From assembly GCA_023434365.1 (NCBI GenBank), contig JAEYSV010000013.1, forward strand, positions 1 to 24,347: a stretch of 24,347 bases of DNA, in the 5' to 3' direction. Shown piece by piece: positions 15,741-23,135 of the stretch. The notes under the pieces were generated by a model that saw only the letters and a list, made by a program, of their open reading frames with translations, ran no database searches and was not told the DNA's origin. The DNA is from Bacillota bacterium. Its GTDB lineage: Bacteria > Bacillota > Clostridia > Lachnospirales > Lachnospiraceae. How positions within the stretch are numbered: the first letter of the stretch is position 1; every line of letters begins with the position of its first letter. The position numbers and the translations under genes were made by a program.

Positions 15741-15857
15741 AACACAGTAGACATTCTAAAAGAATCTTGGTATATTTGTATTGTAAAATGAAATGTGCAT
15801 AAAACATCGAAGTATTACAGATGCTTTGTTGGATATGCATAATTTTATAAAATTTAA

Positions 15858-15871
15858 TGCAAACCTTTGCA
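15858..15871. promoter_or_regulatory. LacI-type operator candidate before the importer operon
   Basis: TGCAAACCTTTGCA has arms TGCAAA/TTTGCA and resembles the TGCAAACGTTTGCA operators common in the LacI family, with CC in place of the central CG. It lies just past a TATAAA (15846-15851) that could be the -10 box, so it would cover the start site. A matching half-site occurs before the second LacI-type gene. Confidence 0.5.
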
Positions 15872-15899
15872 AAATATTCATCAAGAAAGGGAGAAATTT

Positions 15900-17252
15900 A
15901 TGAAGAAAATTTTAGCTTTAGTGTTAACTATGGTTATGGTTCTTTCTTTAGCAGCTTGTGGTTCAAATAACAATGCTAAAGATACAGATCCAAAAGCAAG
16001 TTCTGACGCAACACAAGCACCTGCTGGCACTGACAATGCAGGGACTGAACAAGTAAATCTTTCATTATCATGGTGGGGTGGAGACACTAGACATGACGCT
16101 ACTATGAAAGCAGTAGACAAATTTATGGAGACTTATCCAAACATCAAAGTTACTTATACTTATGATGCATGGACTGGTTGGGAAGATAAAATGTCTACAA
16201 GTTTCTATGCAAACACAGCTCCAGATGTAAACCAGATTAACTGGAACTGGATTACTTCTTTTAGTTCAGACGGAAGTAAATTCTTAGACTTAAATACTGT
16301 ATCTGATACACTTGATTTAACTCAGTTTGATCAAGCTGCATTAGAACAATGTACTGTATCTGGAGAACTTCAGGCGGTACCTGTATCTATGACTGGTAGA
16401 ATCTTCTTCTGGAATAAAGCTACTTTTGATAAAGCTGGTATTAGTGTTCCAACTACTTTTGCTGAATTAAAAGCTGCTGCTGCAACATTCCAAGAAAAAT
16501 TAGGCGCTGACTACTATCCATTAGTTGTTGGTGAATACGACAGATTTATCCTTATGGTATACTACCTTGAATCCGTATATGGAAAAGCTTGGGTAGAAAA
16601 CAATACTCTTAACTATACTAAAGAAGAAATTCAAAAAGGTTATGAGTGGATTCAATCCCTTGAAGCTGATAAAATTATTCCTTCAATTGAAACTATCCTT
16701 GGTGATGGCGCTGAATCAATTGATAAAAACCCTAATTTCGCAGATGGACATTATGCTGGTATTTTTGAATGGGATACCGGAGCACCAAAATACGATAGTA
16801 TTCTTAAAGAATCTGGCGGAGAGTTAGTAGTTGGTAACTTCTTCAAAGATCTTGGTGAATTCCAAGGTGGGTTTGCTAAAGTATCTTTAGGTTTTGCTAT
16901 TTCTGAAACTTGTAAAAATCCTAAAGAAGCTGCTATGTTAGTTAACTTCTTATTAAATGAAGAAGCTGGTGTTGAGTTAATGGCATCCGAACGTGGTGTT
17001 CCATTAAGTAAGAAAGCTCTTCAAGTTGTAACTGATAAAGGCCTAGTAAATCCAATTGTTGGCGAAGCTAATAAAAGAGTTCTTGAGTGGGTACAGTTCC
17101 CATTAGACCCATTCTTTGAAGATGCTAAATTAAAAGCTAATCCTACTGGAGCTTATGTTGATACAATGGCTGGTTTAAGCTATGGTGATTATGATGCTGC
17201 TACAGCTGCTGATATGGTTACTACTACAATCAACGAAGTATTAGGTCAGTAA
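15900..17252 (+). CDS. Carbohydrate ABC transporter substrate-binding lipoprotein
   Basis: A 450-residue family 1 extracellular solute-binding protein. The signal peptide ends in L-A-A-C with Cys20 lipidated, then a Ser/Ala/Thr-rich linker, then the binding fold (SLSWWGGDTRHDATMKAVDK at the start; SASWW-type aromatic residues are usual in sugar binders). An in-frame ATG 11 codons upstream exists, but GGGAG (15889-15893) and the signal peptide fix the start at 15900. It is the surface receptor for the two permeases at 18571 and 19516. The neighbouring GH105 and GH28 genes suggest its ligand is an oligogalacturonide or rhamnogalacturonan oligosaccharide, which is inference. Confidence 0.92.
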   Translation: MKKILALVLTMVMVLSLAACGSNNNAKDTDPKASSDATQAPAGTDNAGTEQVNLSLSWWGGDTRHDATMKAVDKFMETYPNIKVTYTYDAWTGWEDKMSTSFYANTAPDVNQINWNWITSFSSDGSKFLDLNTVSDTLDLTQFDQAALEQCTVSGELQAVPVSMTGRIFFWNKATFDKAGISVPTTFAELKAAAATFQEKLGADYYPLVVGEYDRFILMVYYLESVYGKAWVENNTLNYTKEEIQKGYEWIQSLEADKIIPSIETILGDGAESIDKNPNFADGHYAGIFEWDTGAPKYDSILKESGGELVVGNFFKDLGEFQGGFAKVSLGFAISETCKNPKEAAMLVNFLLNEEAGVELMASERGVPLSKKALQVVTDKGLVNPIVGEANKRVLEWVQFPLDPFFEDAKLKANPTGAYVDTMAGLSYGDYDAATAADMVTTTINEVLGQ

Positions 17253-17291
17253 TTTTCTTGATAAAGTAATTTGAATATAGTTTATTATTAG

Positions 17292-17324
17292 ATATGCTGC
17301 CGGCATCTACTGTCGGCGGCATAT
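17292..17324 (+). terminator. Stem-loop after the binding-protein gene (partial terminator or mRNA end)
   Basis: An 11-bp stem ATATGCTGCCG (17292-17302) with CGGCGGCATAT (17314-17324), one G-T pair, 11-nt loop, but no T-run. Stem-loops here usually stabilise the abundant binding-protein mRNA while letting some transcription continue to the permeases. Confidence 0.6.
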
Positions 17325-17383
17325 TATAACGAATGGAAAAGTATTTTTTATGGGATACTATATTAGAAATAGTAATTATTTCA

Positions 17384-17430
17384 GTCAGAATATCTGACAT
17401 GCTACTCGTAGGTAGAATGAGTTACATTCT
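17384..17430 (+). other. Cluster of short inverted repeats in the GH105 leader
   Basis: Three small dyads in 47 nt: GTCAG/CTGAC (17384-17398, 5-nt loop), CTAC/GTAG (17402-17415) and AGAATG/CATTCT (17414-17430, 5-nt loop). The last two overlap by two bases and so exclude each other. The cluster ends just before the GH105 RBS AGGAG. Each is weak alone. Confidence 0.3.
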
Positions 17431-17449
17431 TTGATTAGTAGGAGTAACT

Positions 17450-18541
17450 ATGATAGTAAATCAATATATTAAGGAATATCTTAAAAGTTATAATAATTAC
17501 AAAGAGTACTGGAATTATGAGGACGGTCTTATTTTATCGGGATGTGTACAAATGTACAAAGCGACCGGAGAGGAAATGTATAAAGAGTTTATACTTAAAT
17601 ACATGGACTATTTTATAAATGAGGATGGTACAATCAATCGGTTCGAGAAAGAAAAATATAATATAGATAGTATAAATGCGGGTAAGGTATTATTCTTCTT
17701 GTATACTGAAACAAAGAAAGAAAAGTATTATAAAGCTATTGAAACTTTGGTGGATCAATTAAAAGACCATCCAAGAACCGGATGTAATAATTTTTGGCAT
17801 AAAAAGATTTATCCGAATCAAATCTGGTTGGATGGCTTATATATGGCTCAGCCTTTTTATATGCAGTATGAGACTGAGTTTAATAAGAAAGAAAACTACA
17901 ATGACATATTGAACCAGTTTAATAACGTCAGAAAATATATATTTAATGAAGAAAAACAACTATATTATCATGCATATGATGAAGCGAAAGTCCAGTTATG
18001 GGCTGATCCTGTTACAGGATTATCGCAAAACTTTTGGTTACGGTCTATGGGATGGTATCTAATGGCTTTAATCGACACTATAGATGTTATATCAGATGAA
18101 ATTTTTGAACATTATTACAGACTGAGAGAACTATTTAAGGAAGCAACAAAAGGGATTCTAAAATATCAGGATAAGCAAACAAAATTGTTTTATCAGGTGA
18201 TAGATAAATCAGAAGTTGAGGGTAATTATACTGAAACATCTGGGAGTCTGATGGTGGCATATTCAATTATGAAGGCTTGCCGTCTTGGTATTCTAAGTAG
18301 AGAGAAATACGAAACAATTGGTGAAGAAATCTTTGATGCGGTTGTAAAAGAGAAGCTAATCACAACGGATGATAAAATTTACTTAAAGGACATCTGTCAG
18401 GTAGCTGGTTTGGGGCCTAATGAAGAAAGAAACGGAAGTGTGGAATATTATCTTTCTGAAAAAATAGTATGTGATGATGCGAAGGGTGTGGGACCTTTCA
18501 TGATGGCATATGCTGAGAAGCTTATGTTGGTATCTAATTAA
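17450..18541 (+). CDS. GH105 unsaturated rhamnogalacturonyl/galacturonyl hydrolase (YteR-like)
   Basis: Removes the 4,5-unsaturated uronic acid from the non-reducing end of oligosaccharides left by pectin or rhamnogalacturonan lyases. It has 363 residues in an (alpha/alpha)6-barrel. The catalytic Asp is probably Asp128 in NQIWLDGLYMAQPF, with Asp73 in YNIDSINAGK matching the second conserved Asp. NFWLRSMGWYLMAL is the family block corresponding to FWxRxxGW. There is no signal peptide, so it acts in the cytoplasm. The ATG follows TAGGAG. It is placed 197 nt after the binding protein and 29 nt before the first permease, inside the importer operon. Its released product feeds KduI. Confidence 0.9.
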   Translation: MIVNQYIKEYLKSYNNYKEYWNYEDGLILSGCVQMYKATGEEMYKEFILKYMDYFINEDGTINRFEKEKYNIDSINAGKVLFFLYTETKKEKYYKAIETLVDQLKDHPRTGCNNFWHKKIYPNQIWLDGLYMAQPFYMQYETEFNKKENYNDILNQFNNVRKYIFNEEKQLYYHAYDEAKVQLWADPVTGLSQNFWLRSMGWYLMALIDTIDVISDEIFEHYYRLRELFKEATKGILKYQDKQTKLFYQVIDKSEVEGNYTETSGSLMVAYSIMKACRLGILSREKYETIGEEIFDAVVKEKLITTDDKIYLKDICQVAGLGPNEERNGSVEYYLSEKIVCDDAKGVGPFMMAYAEKLMLVSN

Positions 18542-18570
18542 TAACCGATCAGGGAATGGAGGAAATTGTT

Positions 18571-19509
18571 ATGGCAAAGAAGAGTTCTGCAGCTGCAGTA
18601 GCTTTACCAAAGCAAAAATTTAATTTATCCAAGTCATTAAAGGGAAACATTGGTTTCTTCTTTATCTTACCATGGTTAATCGGTTTCTTGGTATTTCGTT
18701 TTTATCCGTTTATTTCATCTTTATATTATTCATTTACGGATATGCATTTATTTAACGGAATCAGCCAAACCGGTTTCATGAATTATGAAAAGATATTTAC
18801 GAATAACCAGATTACAAAAGCAATTGGAGTAACATTTAGATATGCATTTATTACAGTACCATTAAAATTAGTGGCTGCGTTATTTATCGCATATATTCTG
18901 AACTTTAAAATCAAAGGTGTTAATTTATTTAGAACAGCATACTATATTCCATCTATCCTTGGTGGTTCTGTAGCAATTGCGGTTTTATGGAAGGCTCTAT
19001 TCCGTAATGACGGTTTAATTAACACGATGTTATCTTTTATTGGTGTAGATGGTCCAAACTGGTTAAGTGATCCTGCTTACTCCATGTTTATTATTTCATT
19101 ACTAAGAGTATGGCAGTTTGGTTCTGCAATGGTTATTTTCTTAGCTGCCTTAAAGGGAGTACCAACCGATCTATATGAAGCAGCACAAATAGATGGTGCC
19201 GGAAAATGGAGACAGTTCTTTAAGATTACTGTTCCTATGATTACACCGGTTATTTTCTACAACATGGTAACACAGTTAACACAGGCATTCCAGGAGTTTA
19301 ATGGACCATATATTATTACACAAGGTGGACCTCGTGGTTCAACTACATTAATGTCTTTACTTGTATATAATAGTGCATTTAAATCACATGAAATGGGTAT
19401 GGCAAGTGCAATGGCATGGGTAATGTTTGTTATCATTATGGTATTTACGTTGATAGCATTCTTTAGCCAGAAATACTGGGTATATTATGGGGATGAAGAA
19501 GGGAGGTAA
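18571..19509 (+). CDS. Sugar ABC transporter permease, MalF/UgpA type
   Basis: A 312-residue inner-membrane permease with six predicted transmembrane segments and the EAA loop (EAAQIDGAGKW, about 203-213) that contacts the ATPase. An in-frame ATG at 18556 is possible, but GGAGGA (18558-18563) overlaps that codon and is ideally spaced for 18571, so the shorter form is preferred. It pairs with the following permease, 6 nt downstream, and with the binding lipoprotein at 15900. Confidence 0.92.
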   Translation: MAKKSSAAAVALPKQKFNLSKSLKGNIGFFFILPWLIGFLVFRFYPFISSLYYSFTDMHLFNGISQTGFMNYEKIFTNNQITKAIGVTFRYAFITVPLKLVAALFIAYILNFKIKGVNLFRTAYYIPSILGGSVAIAVLWKALFRNDGLINTMLSFIGVDGPNWLSDPAYSMFIISLLRVWQFGSAMVIFLAALKGVPTDLYEAAQIDGAGKWRQFFKITVPMITPVIFYNMVTQLTQAFQEFNGPYIITQGGPRGSTTLMSLLVYNSAFKSHEMGMASAMAWVMFVIIMVFTLIAFFSQKYWVYYGDEEGR

Positions 19510-19515
19510 AAACTA

Positions 19516-20373
19516 ATGTCAATGAAGACAAAAAGAGTTATTGGTAGCTTTTTTAAATATGGTATCTTAATATTAGTTGGTACCTTCATGGTTTATCCAT
19601 TGATTTGGATGTTTGGTGCTACTTTTAAAAATAATAATGAGATTTTTGCAGGAATTGGATTCATTCCAAGTAATCCTACTTTTGATGGTTATAAAAATGC
19701 TTTTAAAAGTTATGGTGGCAATATAGACTTGATTAAATCTATGATTAATACGTATTCGTATGTAATTCCAAAAGTAGTGTTAACATTATTCTCATGTACA
19801 ATTACTGCTTATGGTTTTGCAAGATTCAAATTTAGAGGTAGAAATTTCTTCTTTGCAATTATGCTTGCTACGTTATTCCTGCCTCAGGTTGTATTAAATG
19901 TTCCTCAGTTCTTATTATATAAAGATCTGGGTTGGTTAAACAGTAGATGGTACCTTCCTTTAGTTGTACCTACCTTGTTTGCAGTTGATACTTATTTCGT
20001 ATTCATGCTTGTTCAGTTCTTACGTAATGTGCCAAAAGAACTAGAAGAAGCAGCCCAGATTGATGGATGTAATATCGTTCAAACTCTTGTAAAGATTATT
20101 ATTCCAATGATTAAACCAGCATTGGTATCCACTGCTTTATTCCAGTTTATGTGGTCATCCAATGACTTTATGGGACCATTACTTTATGTTGATGATCCGG
20201 ACAAGTTCCCGGCATCTCGTTTCGTAAAATTATCAATGGATGCGGACAATGGATTTGAATGGAACAGAGTATTAGCAGTATCATTAATCTCTATTCTTCC
20301 ATCCTTAATCGTATTCTTCTTAGCTCAGAATACATTTGTAGAGGGTATCTCTGCAGGTTCTCTGAAAGGTTAA
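19516..20373 (+). CDS. Sugar ABC transporter permease, MalG/UgpE type
   Basis: A 285-residue second permease. It has six membrane segments, the EAA loop EEAAQIDGCN (177-186), an N-terminal VYPLIWMFGATFKNNNEIF and the C-terminal FVEGISAGSLKG typical of MalG-type permeases. Its RBS GGGAGG (19500-19505) overlaps the end of the previous gene, so the two are translated together. No ATPase gene follows, as is common for importers sharing an MsmX-type ATPase in Firmicutes. Confidence 0.93.
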   Translation: MSMKTKRVIGSFFKYGILILVGTFMVYPLIWMFGATFKNNNEIFAGIGFIPSNPTFDGYKNAFKSYGGNIDLIKSMINTYSYVIPKVVLTLFSCTITAYGFARFKFRGRNFFFAIMLATLFLPQVVLNVPQFLLYKDLGWLNSRWYLPLVVPTLFAVDTYFVFMLVQFLRNVPKELEEAAQIDGCNIVQTLVKIIIPMIKPALVSTALFQFMWSSNDFMGPLLYVDDPDKFPASRFVKLSMDADNGFEWNRVLAVSLISILPSLIVFFLAQNTFVEGISAGSLKG

Positions 20374-20433
20374 GCTATTTTTGATTTAAACTGTCAACCT
20401 ATTTGGAATGATAGTATATACTTGTTACTTTAG

Positions 20434-20493
20434 AGGTTGTTCCTGGTGAAGTGTACTTATATTTAGTACCAGAAGCCTGGAACAACCTTTTTT
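20434..20493 (+). terminator. Rho-independent terminator ending the importer operon
   Basis: A 10-bp stem AGGTTGTTCC (20434-20443) with GGAACAACCT (20479-20488), a long 35-nt loop with a further short GTAC pairing inside, and a T-run at 20488-20493. It lies 60 nt after the second permease. The long open frame that begins within it at 20451 is therefore unlikely to be the true N-terminus of the GH28 gene. Confidence 0.8.
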
Positions 20494-20582
20494 ATATCAG
20501 GAAATTGCTTTACTACTCCCGCTACTTAATGTGGCGAGATCATCAAACTACCTTAGAATTGTACAACAGAAAGGAGTATTCT

Positions 20583-22142
20583 ATGTTGAAACTATCTCTA
20601 TTAATGAACACAGCTAGGAATGCAGTAATTGAATTGAGTGACGGTGGAATATACCAAACAACGAAAGAGTATGATATTTGGATAAACGATATTTTTTACA
20701 AGAAAACCGATAAGATAGTTACTAGTTTATATGATTTAAAACCAGAAACAGAATATGTCGTTACGATAAAATCAGAGAATCAAGTGGAAGATACAATTAT
20801 ATTTAAAACAGATTATGAATTTGTTACACTGAATGTAAAAGATTTTGGTGCAAAAGGTGATGGAGTGCATGATGATACTCATTTTATTCAGGCAGCGATT
20901 ATGGCATGTCCAAAAGATAGCCGTGTCTTGATTCCAGCTGGTGTTTATAAAATCACCAATCTTTTTTTGAAAAGTGATTTAAAACTCGAAATTCAAAAAG
21001 GAGCGTTATTAAAAGCAAGCACGGAGCGTTCTGAATTTGCCATTCTTCCTGGTTTTATAGAAAGCTATGATGAAAAAGATGAATATAATCTTGGAAGTTG
21101 GGAGGGCAACCCACTTGATACCTTTGCATCCATTATTACTGGGATAAATGTTGATAATGTCGTGATCTATGGAGAGGGTACGGTTGATGGAAGTGCTTCT
21201 GATTATAACTGGTGGCATAATATTCGTCAGAAAGTTGGAGCATGGCGTCCAAGAATGTTCTTTATTAACCACTGTAATAATGTTATTTTACAAGGTATTA
21301 CGATACAAAATAGTCCTTGTTGGACAATTCATCCTTACTTTAGTAATAATCTTGGTTTTTATGGTTTAACCGTTAAAAATCCTAAAATCTCACCTAATAC
21401 CGATGGATTAGATCCAGAATCCTGTAAGAATGTTGATATCATTGGCGTACATTTCTCCCTTGGCGATGACTGTATTGCTATCAAATCCGGTAAAGTATAT
21501 ATGGGAAGAAAGCATAAAACTCCATGTGAAAACATCACGATTCGTCAGTGCTATATGCAAGATGGTCATGGAGCAGTAACAGTAGGAAGCGAAATTGGCG
21601 GAGGAGTAAACAATATCTTTGTTAAAGACTGTTGTTTTAAAGATACAGACCGTGGACTTCGTGTTAAGACGAGAAGAGGTAGAGGAGAAGACTCCGTTCT
21701 TGATAATATTACCTTTGACAATATTCGCATGGAAGGCGTATTAACCCCACTTGTTGTAAATAGTTTTTATTTCTGTGATCCAGATGGTAAGATTAGTTAT
21801 GTACAAACCAGAGATCCATTACCAATAGATGAAAGAACTCCGTATGTGAAGAATCTTACTTTTAAAAATATCCATTGTACAGATGCGCATGTCGCAGCTG
21901 CTTATTTCCTTGGTCTTCCAGAACGAAAGATTGAGTCAATCACGATGGAGAATGTTTATATCAGTTACACGGATAACCCAACTCCTGAATACCCAGCTAT
22001 GACTTGTGGAATCGATCCATGTACAAAGAAAGGATTCTACGCATTAAACGTTGATAAGATTAGTATGAAAAATGTTGTGATTGAAGGTTGTGATGGAGAA
22101 GCGTTTGAGTTTTCTGGAGTAGATGTAATAGAGGAGGTATAA
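20583..22142 (+). CDS. GH28 polygalacturonase-like hydrolase with N-terminal Fn3-like domain
   Basis: Inverting hydrolase of alpha-1,4-galacturonide bonds. It has 519 residues from the chosen ATG. A beta-rich, Fn3-like domain (about 1-78, LYDLKPETEYVVTIKS) precedes the right-handed beta-helix, which opens with NVKDFGAKGDGVHDDT. All catalytic GH28 motifs are present: NTD (Asp274), GDD (Asp295, Asp296), GHG (His329) and RVK (Arg360, Lys362). There is no signal peptide, so it is predicted to be cytoplasmic, probably an exo-acting enzyme on imported oligogalacturonides. An upstream in-frame ATG at 20451 would start inside a terminator; AAAGGAG (20570-20576) supports 20583. A rhamnogalacturonan-related exo-hydrolase activity is an alternative. 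Confidence 0.93.
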   Translation: MLKLSLLMNTARNAVIELSDGGIYQTTKEYDIWINDIFYKKTDKIVTSLYDLKPETEYVVTIKSENQVEDTIIFKTDYEFVTLNVKDFGAKGDGVHDDTHFIQAAIMACPKDSRVLIPAGVYKITNLFLKSDLKLEIQKGALLKASTERSEFAILPGFIESYDEKDEYNLGSWEGNPLDTFASIITGINVDNVVIYGEGTVDGSASDYNWWHNIRQKVGAWRPRMFFINHCNNVILQGITIQNSPCWTIHPYFSNNLGFYGLTVKNPKISPNTDGLDPESCKNVDIIGVHFSLGDDCIAIKSGKVYMGRKHKTPCENITIRQCYMQDGHGAVTVGSEIGGGVNNIFVKDCCFKDTDRGLRVKTRRGRGEDSVLDNITFDNIRMEGVLTPLVVNSFYFCDPDGKISYVQTRDPLPIDERTPYVKNLTFKNIHCTDAHVAAAYFLGLPERKIESITMENVYISYTDNPTPEYPAMTCGIDPCTKKGFYALNVDKISMKNVVIEGCDGEAFEFSGVDVIEEV

Positions 22143-22143
22143 T

Positions 22144-22986
22144 ATGCAATTTGGATTACGATTACATGATGCAAAAGAAGCTGTTTTGGAAGAGCGACTT
22201 AGTATTGCAGCAAAGCAGGGATTTACCTGCGCTCATTTGGCTCTCAGCAAGACGATTAAGGAGCATTCGATTAAGGATAGTGCACTAACCCCTGGTTTTG
22301 CAATGCACCTTGGAAAGCAGTTTACCAAACATAACTTAGATGTTGCGGTACTTGGATGTTATCTGAATCTTGCCAATCCGAATCAGGAAACGTTGAAAAA
22401 GACTATAAACCGCTATAAAACTCACATTCGTTTTGCTTCTCATCTTGGATGTGGTGTAGTGGGAACGGAAACTGGTTGTGTTAATGAAGCATATGAATAT
22501 GAACCTGCATGCCATACTGAGGAAGCACTGGAGACTTTTATCAATAATTTAAAGGGAATCGTCAAATATGCGGAGCAAATGGGAGTAATTTTTGCAATCG
22601 AGCCAGTATGGAGTCATATTGTATATAACGGTGTCCAGGCGAGAAAAGTACTAGATGCAATTAATAGTCCTAATCTTCAAATTATATTTGATCCTGTTAA
22701 TCTTTTGTGTTACGAAAATTATGAAAACCGTGAAATGATTATTAATGAAGCGATTGAATTGCTCGCTGAGGACATTGCGGTAATTCACCTTAAGGATTTT
22801 GTAGTAGAAGGAAATAACCTAAAATCAGTTGCTGCCGGAACTGGACTTATGAACTATGATAATATATTAGCGTTTGCGAAGAAGGAAAAGCCATATATTC
22901 ACGCTACATTGGAAAATACAACACCAGATAATGCTGTTCGTGCAAGAGAGTTTTTACAAAATATATATGACTCTGTTTCTGTTTAA
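22144..22986 (+). CDS. Sugar phosphate isomerase/epimerase family TIM-barrel protein, substrate unknown
   Basis: A 280-residue member of the xylose isomerase-like/AP endonuclease family 2 fold. The usual metal-binding set is visible: Glu153 (FAIEPVW), Asp183 (IIFDPVN), His215 (VIHLKD) and Glu257 (ATLENT). It starts 1 nt after the GH28 stop codon. Its RBS GAGGAGG (22131-22137) lies inside the last GH28 codons, so the two are translationally coupled. This implies it acts on a GH28 product or related sugar. It is not UxaC or KduI, both present elsewhere in the locus. Epimerisation or isomerisation of a uronate or keto-uronate is plausible, but no activity can be assigned. No terminator follows visibly. 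Confidence 0.85.
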   Translation: MQFGLRLHDAKEAVLEERLSIAAKQGFTCAHLALSKTIKEHSIKDSALTPGFAMHLGKQFTKHNLDVAVLGCYLNLANPNQETLKKTINRYKTHIRFASHLGCGVVGTETGCVNEAYEYEPACHTEEALETFINNLKGIVKYAEQMGVIFAIEPVWSHIVYNGVQARKVLDAINSPNLQIIFDPVNLLCYENYENREMIINEAIELLAEDIAVIHLKDFVVEGNNLKSVAAGTGLMNYDNILAFAKKEKPYIHATLENTTPDNAVRAREFLQNIYDSVSV

Positions 22987-23007
22987 TCAATCAAAATTCG
23001 ATATATA

Positions 23008-23036
23008 TTGCAAATTAATATTAGCTTCATTATAAT
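23008..23036 (+). promoter_or_regulatory. Predicted promoter of the second LacI-type gene
   Basis: TTGCAA (23008-23013), 17 bp, TATAAT (23031-23036). The start would be near 23043. An ATGCAAAC half-site (23046-23053), equal to half of the operator-like site at 15858, lies immediately downstream, which suggests autoregulation. Confidence 0.6.
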
Positions 23037-23135
23037 TGATGTTAAATGCAAACAAATCCGGGGAAAAAAGCAGGAATAAGGATTTAAAAGTTGGATAACC
23101 CATGGGTTTTTAAGAAATCTGAAAGAGTGGTTAAT

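Noticed and set aside
15610..15840. Minus-strand open frame of 76 codons in the importer upstream gap
   Set aside because: It has no RBS, an unlikely amino-acid make-up (Cys/Ile/Phe/His-rich), and covers the palindromic control elements.
15867..15899. Upstream in-frame start for the binding lipoprotein
   Set aside because: It would put charged residues before the signal peptide and overlaps the operator-like site; GGGAG is spaced for the ATG at 15900.
15553..15899. Riboswitch or structured leader before the importer operon
   Set aside because: No known riboswitch core was recognised, and the dyads are short and symmetric like protein sites.
17253..17449. Small gene between the binding protein and GH105
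   Set aside because: No open frame with an RBS; only stem-loops and AT-rich leader are present.
20451..20582. N-terminal 44 codons of the long GH28 open frame
   Set aside because: They run through a rho-independent terminator and have no family similarity; a good RBS precedes the ATG at 20583.
23091..23135. TTG start adding 15 residues to the second LacI regulator
   Set aside because: An AAGGA is nearby so it cannot be excluded, but LacI proteins start at the helix-turn-helix, which begins right after the ATG at 23136.
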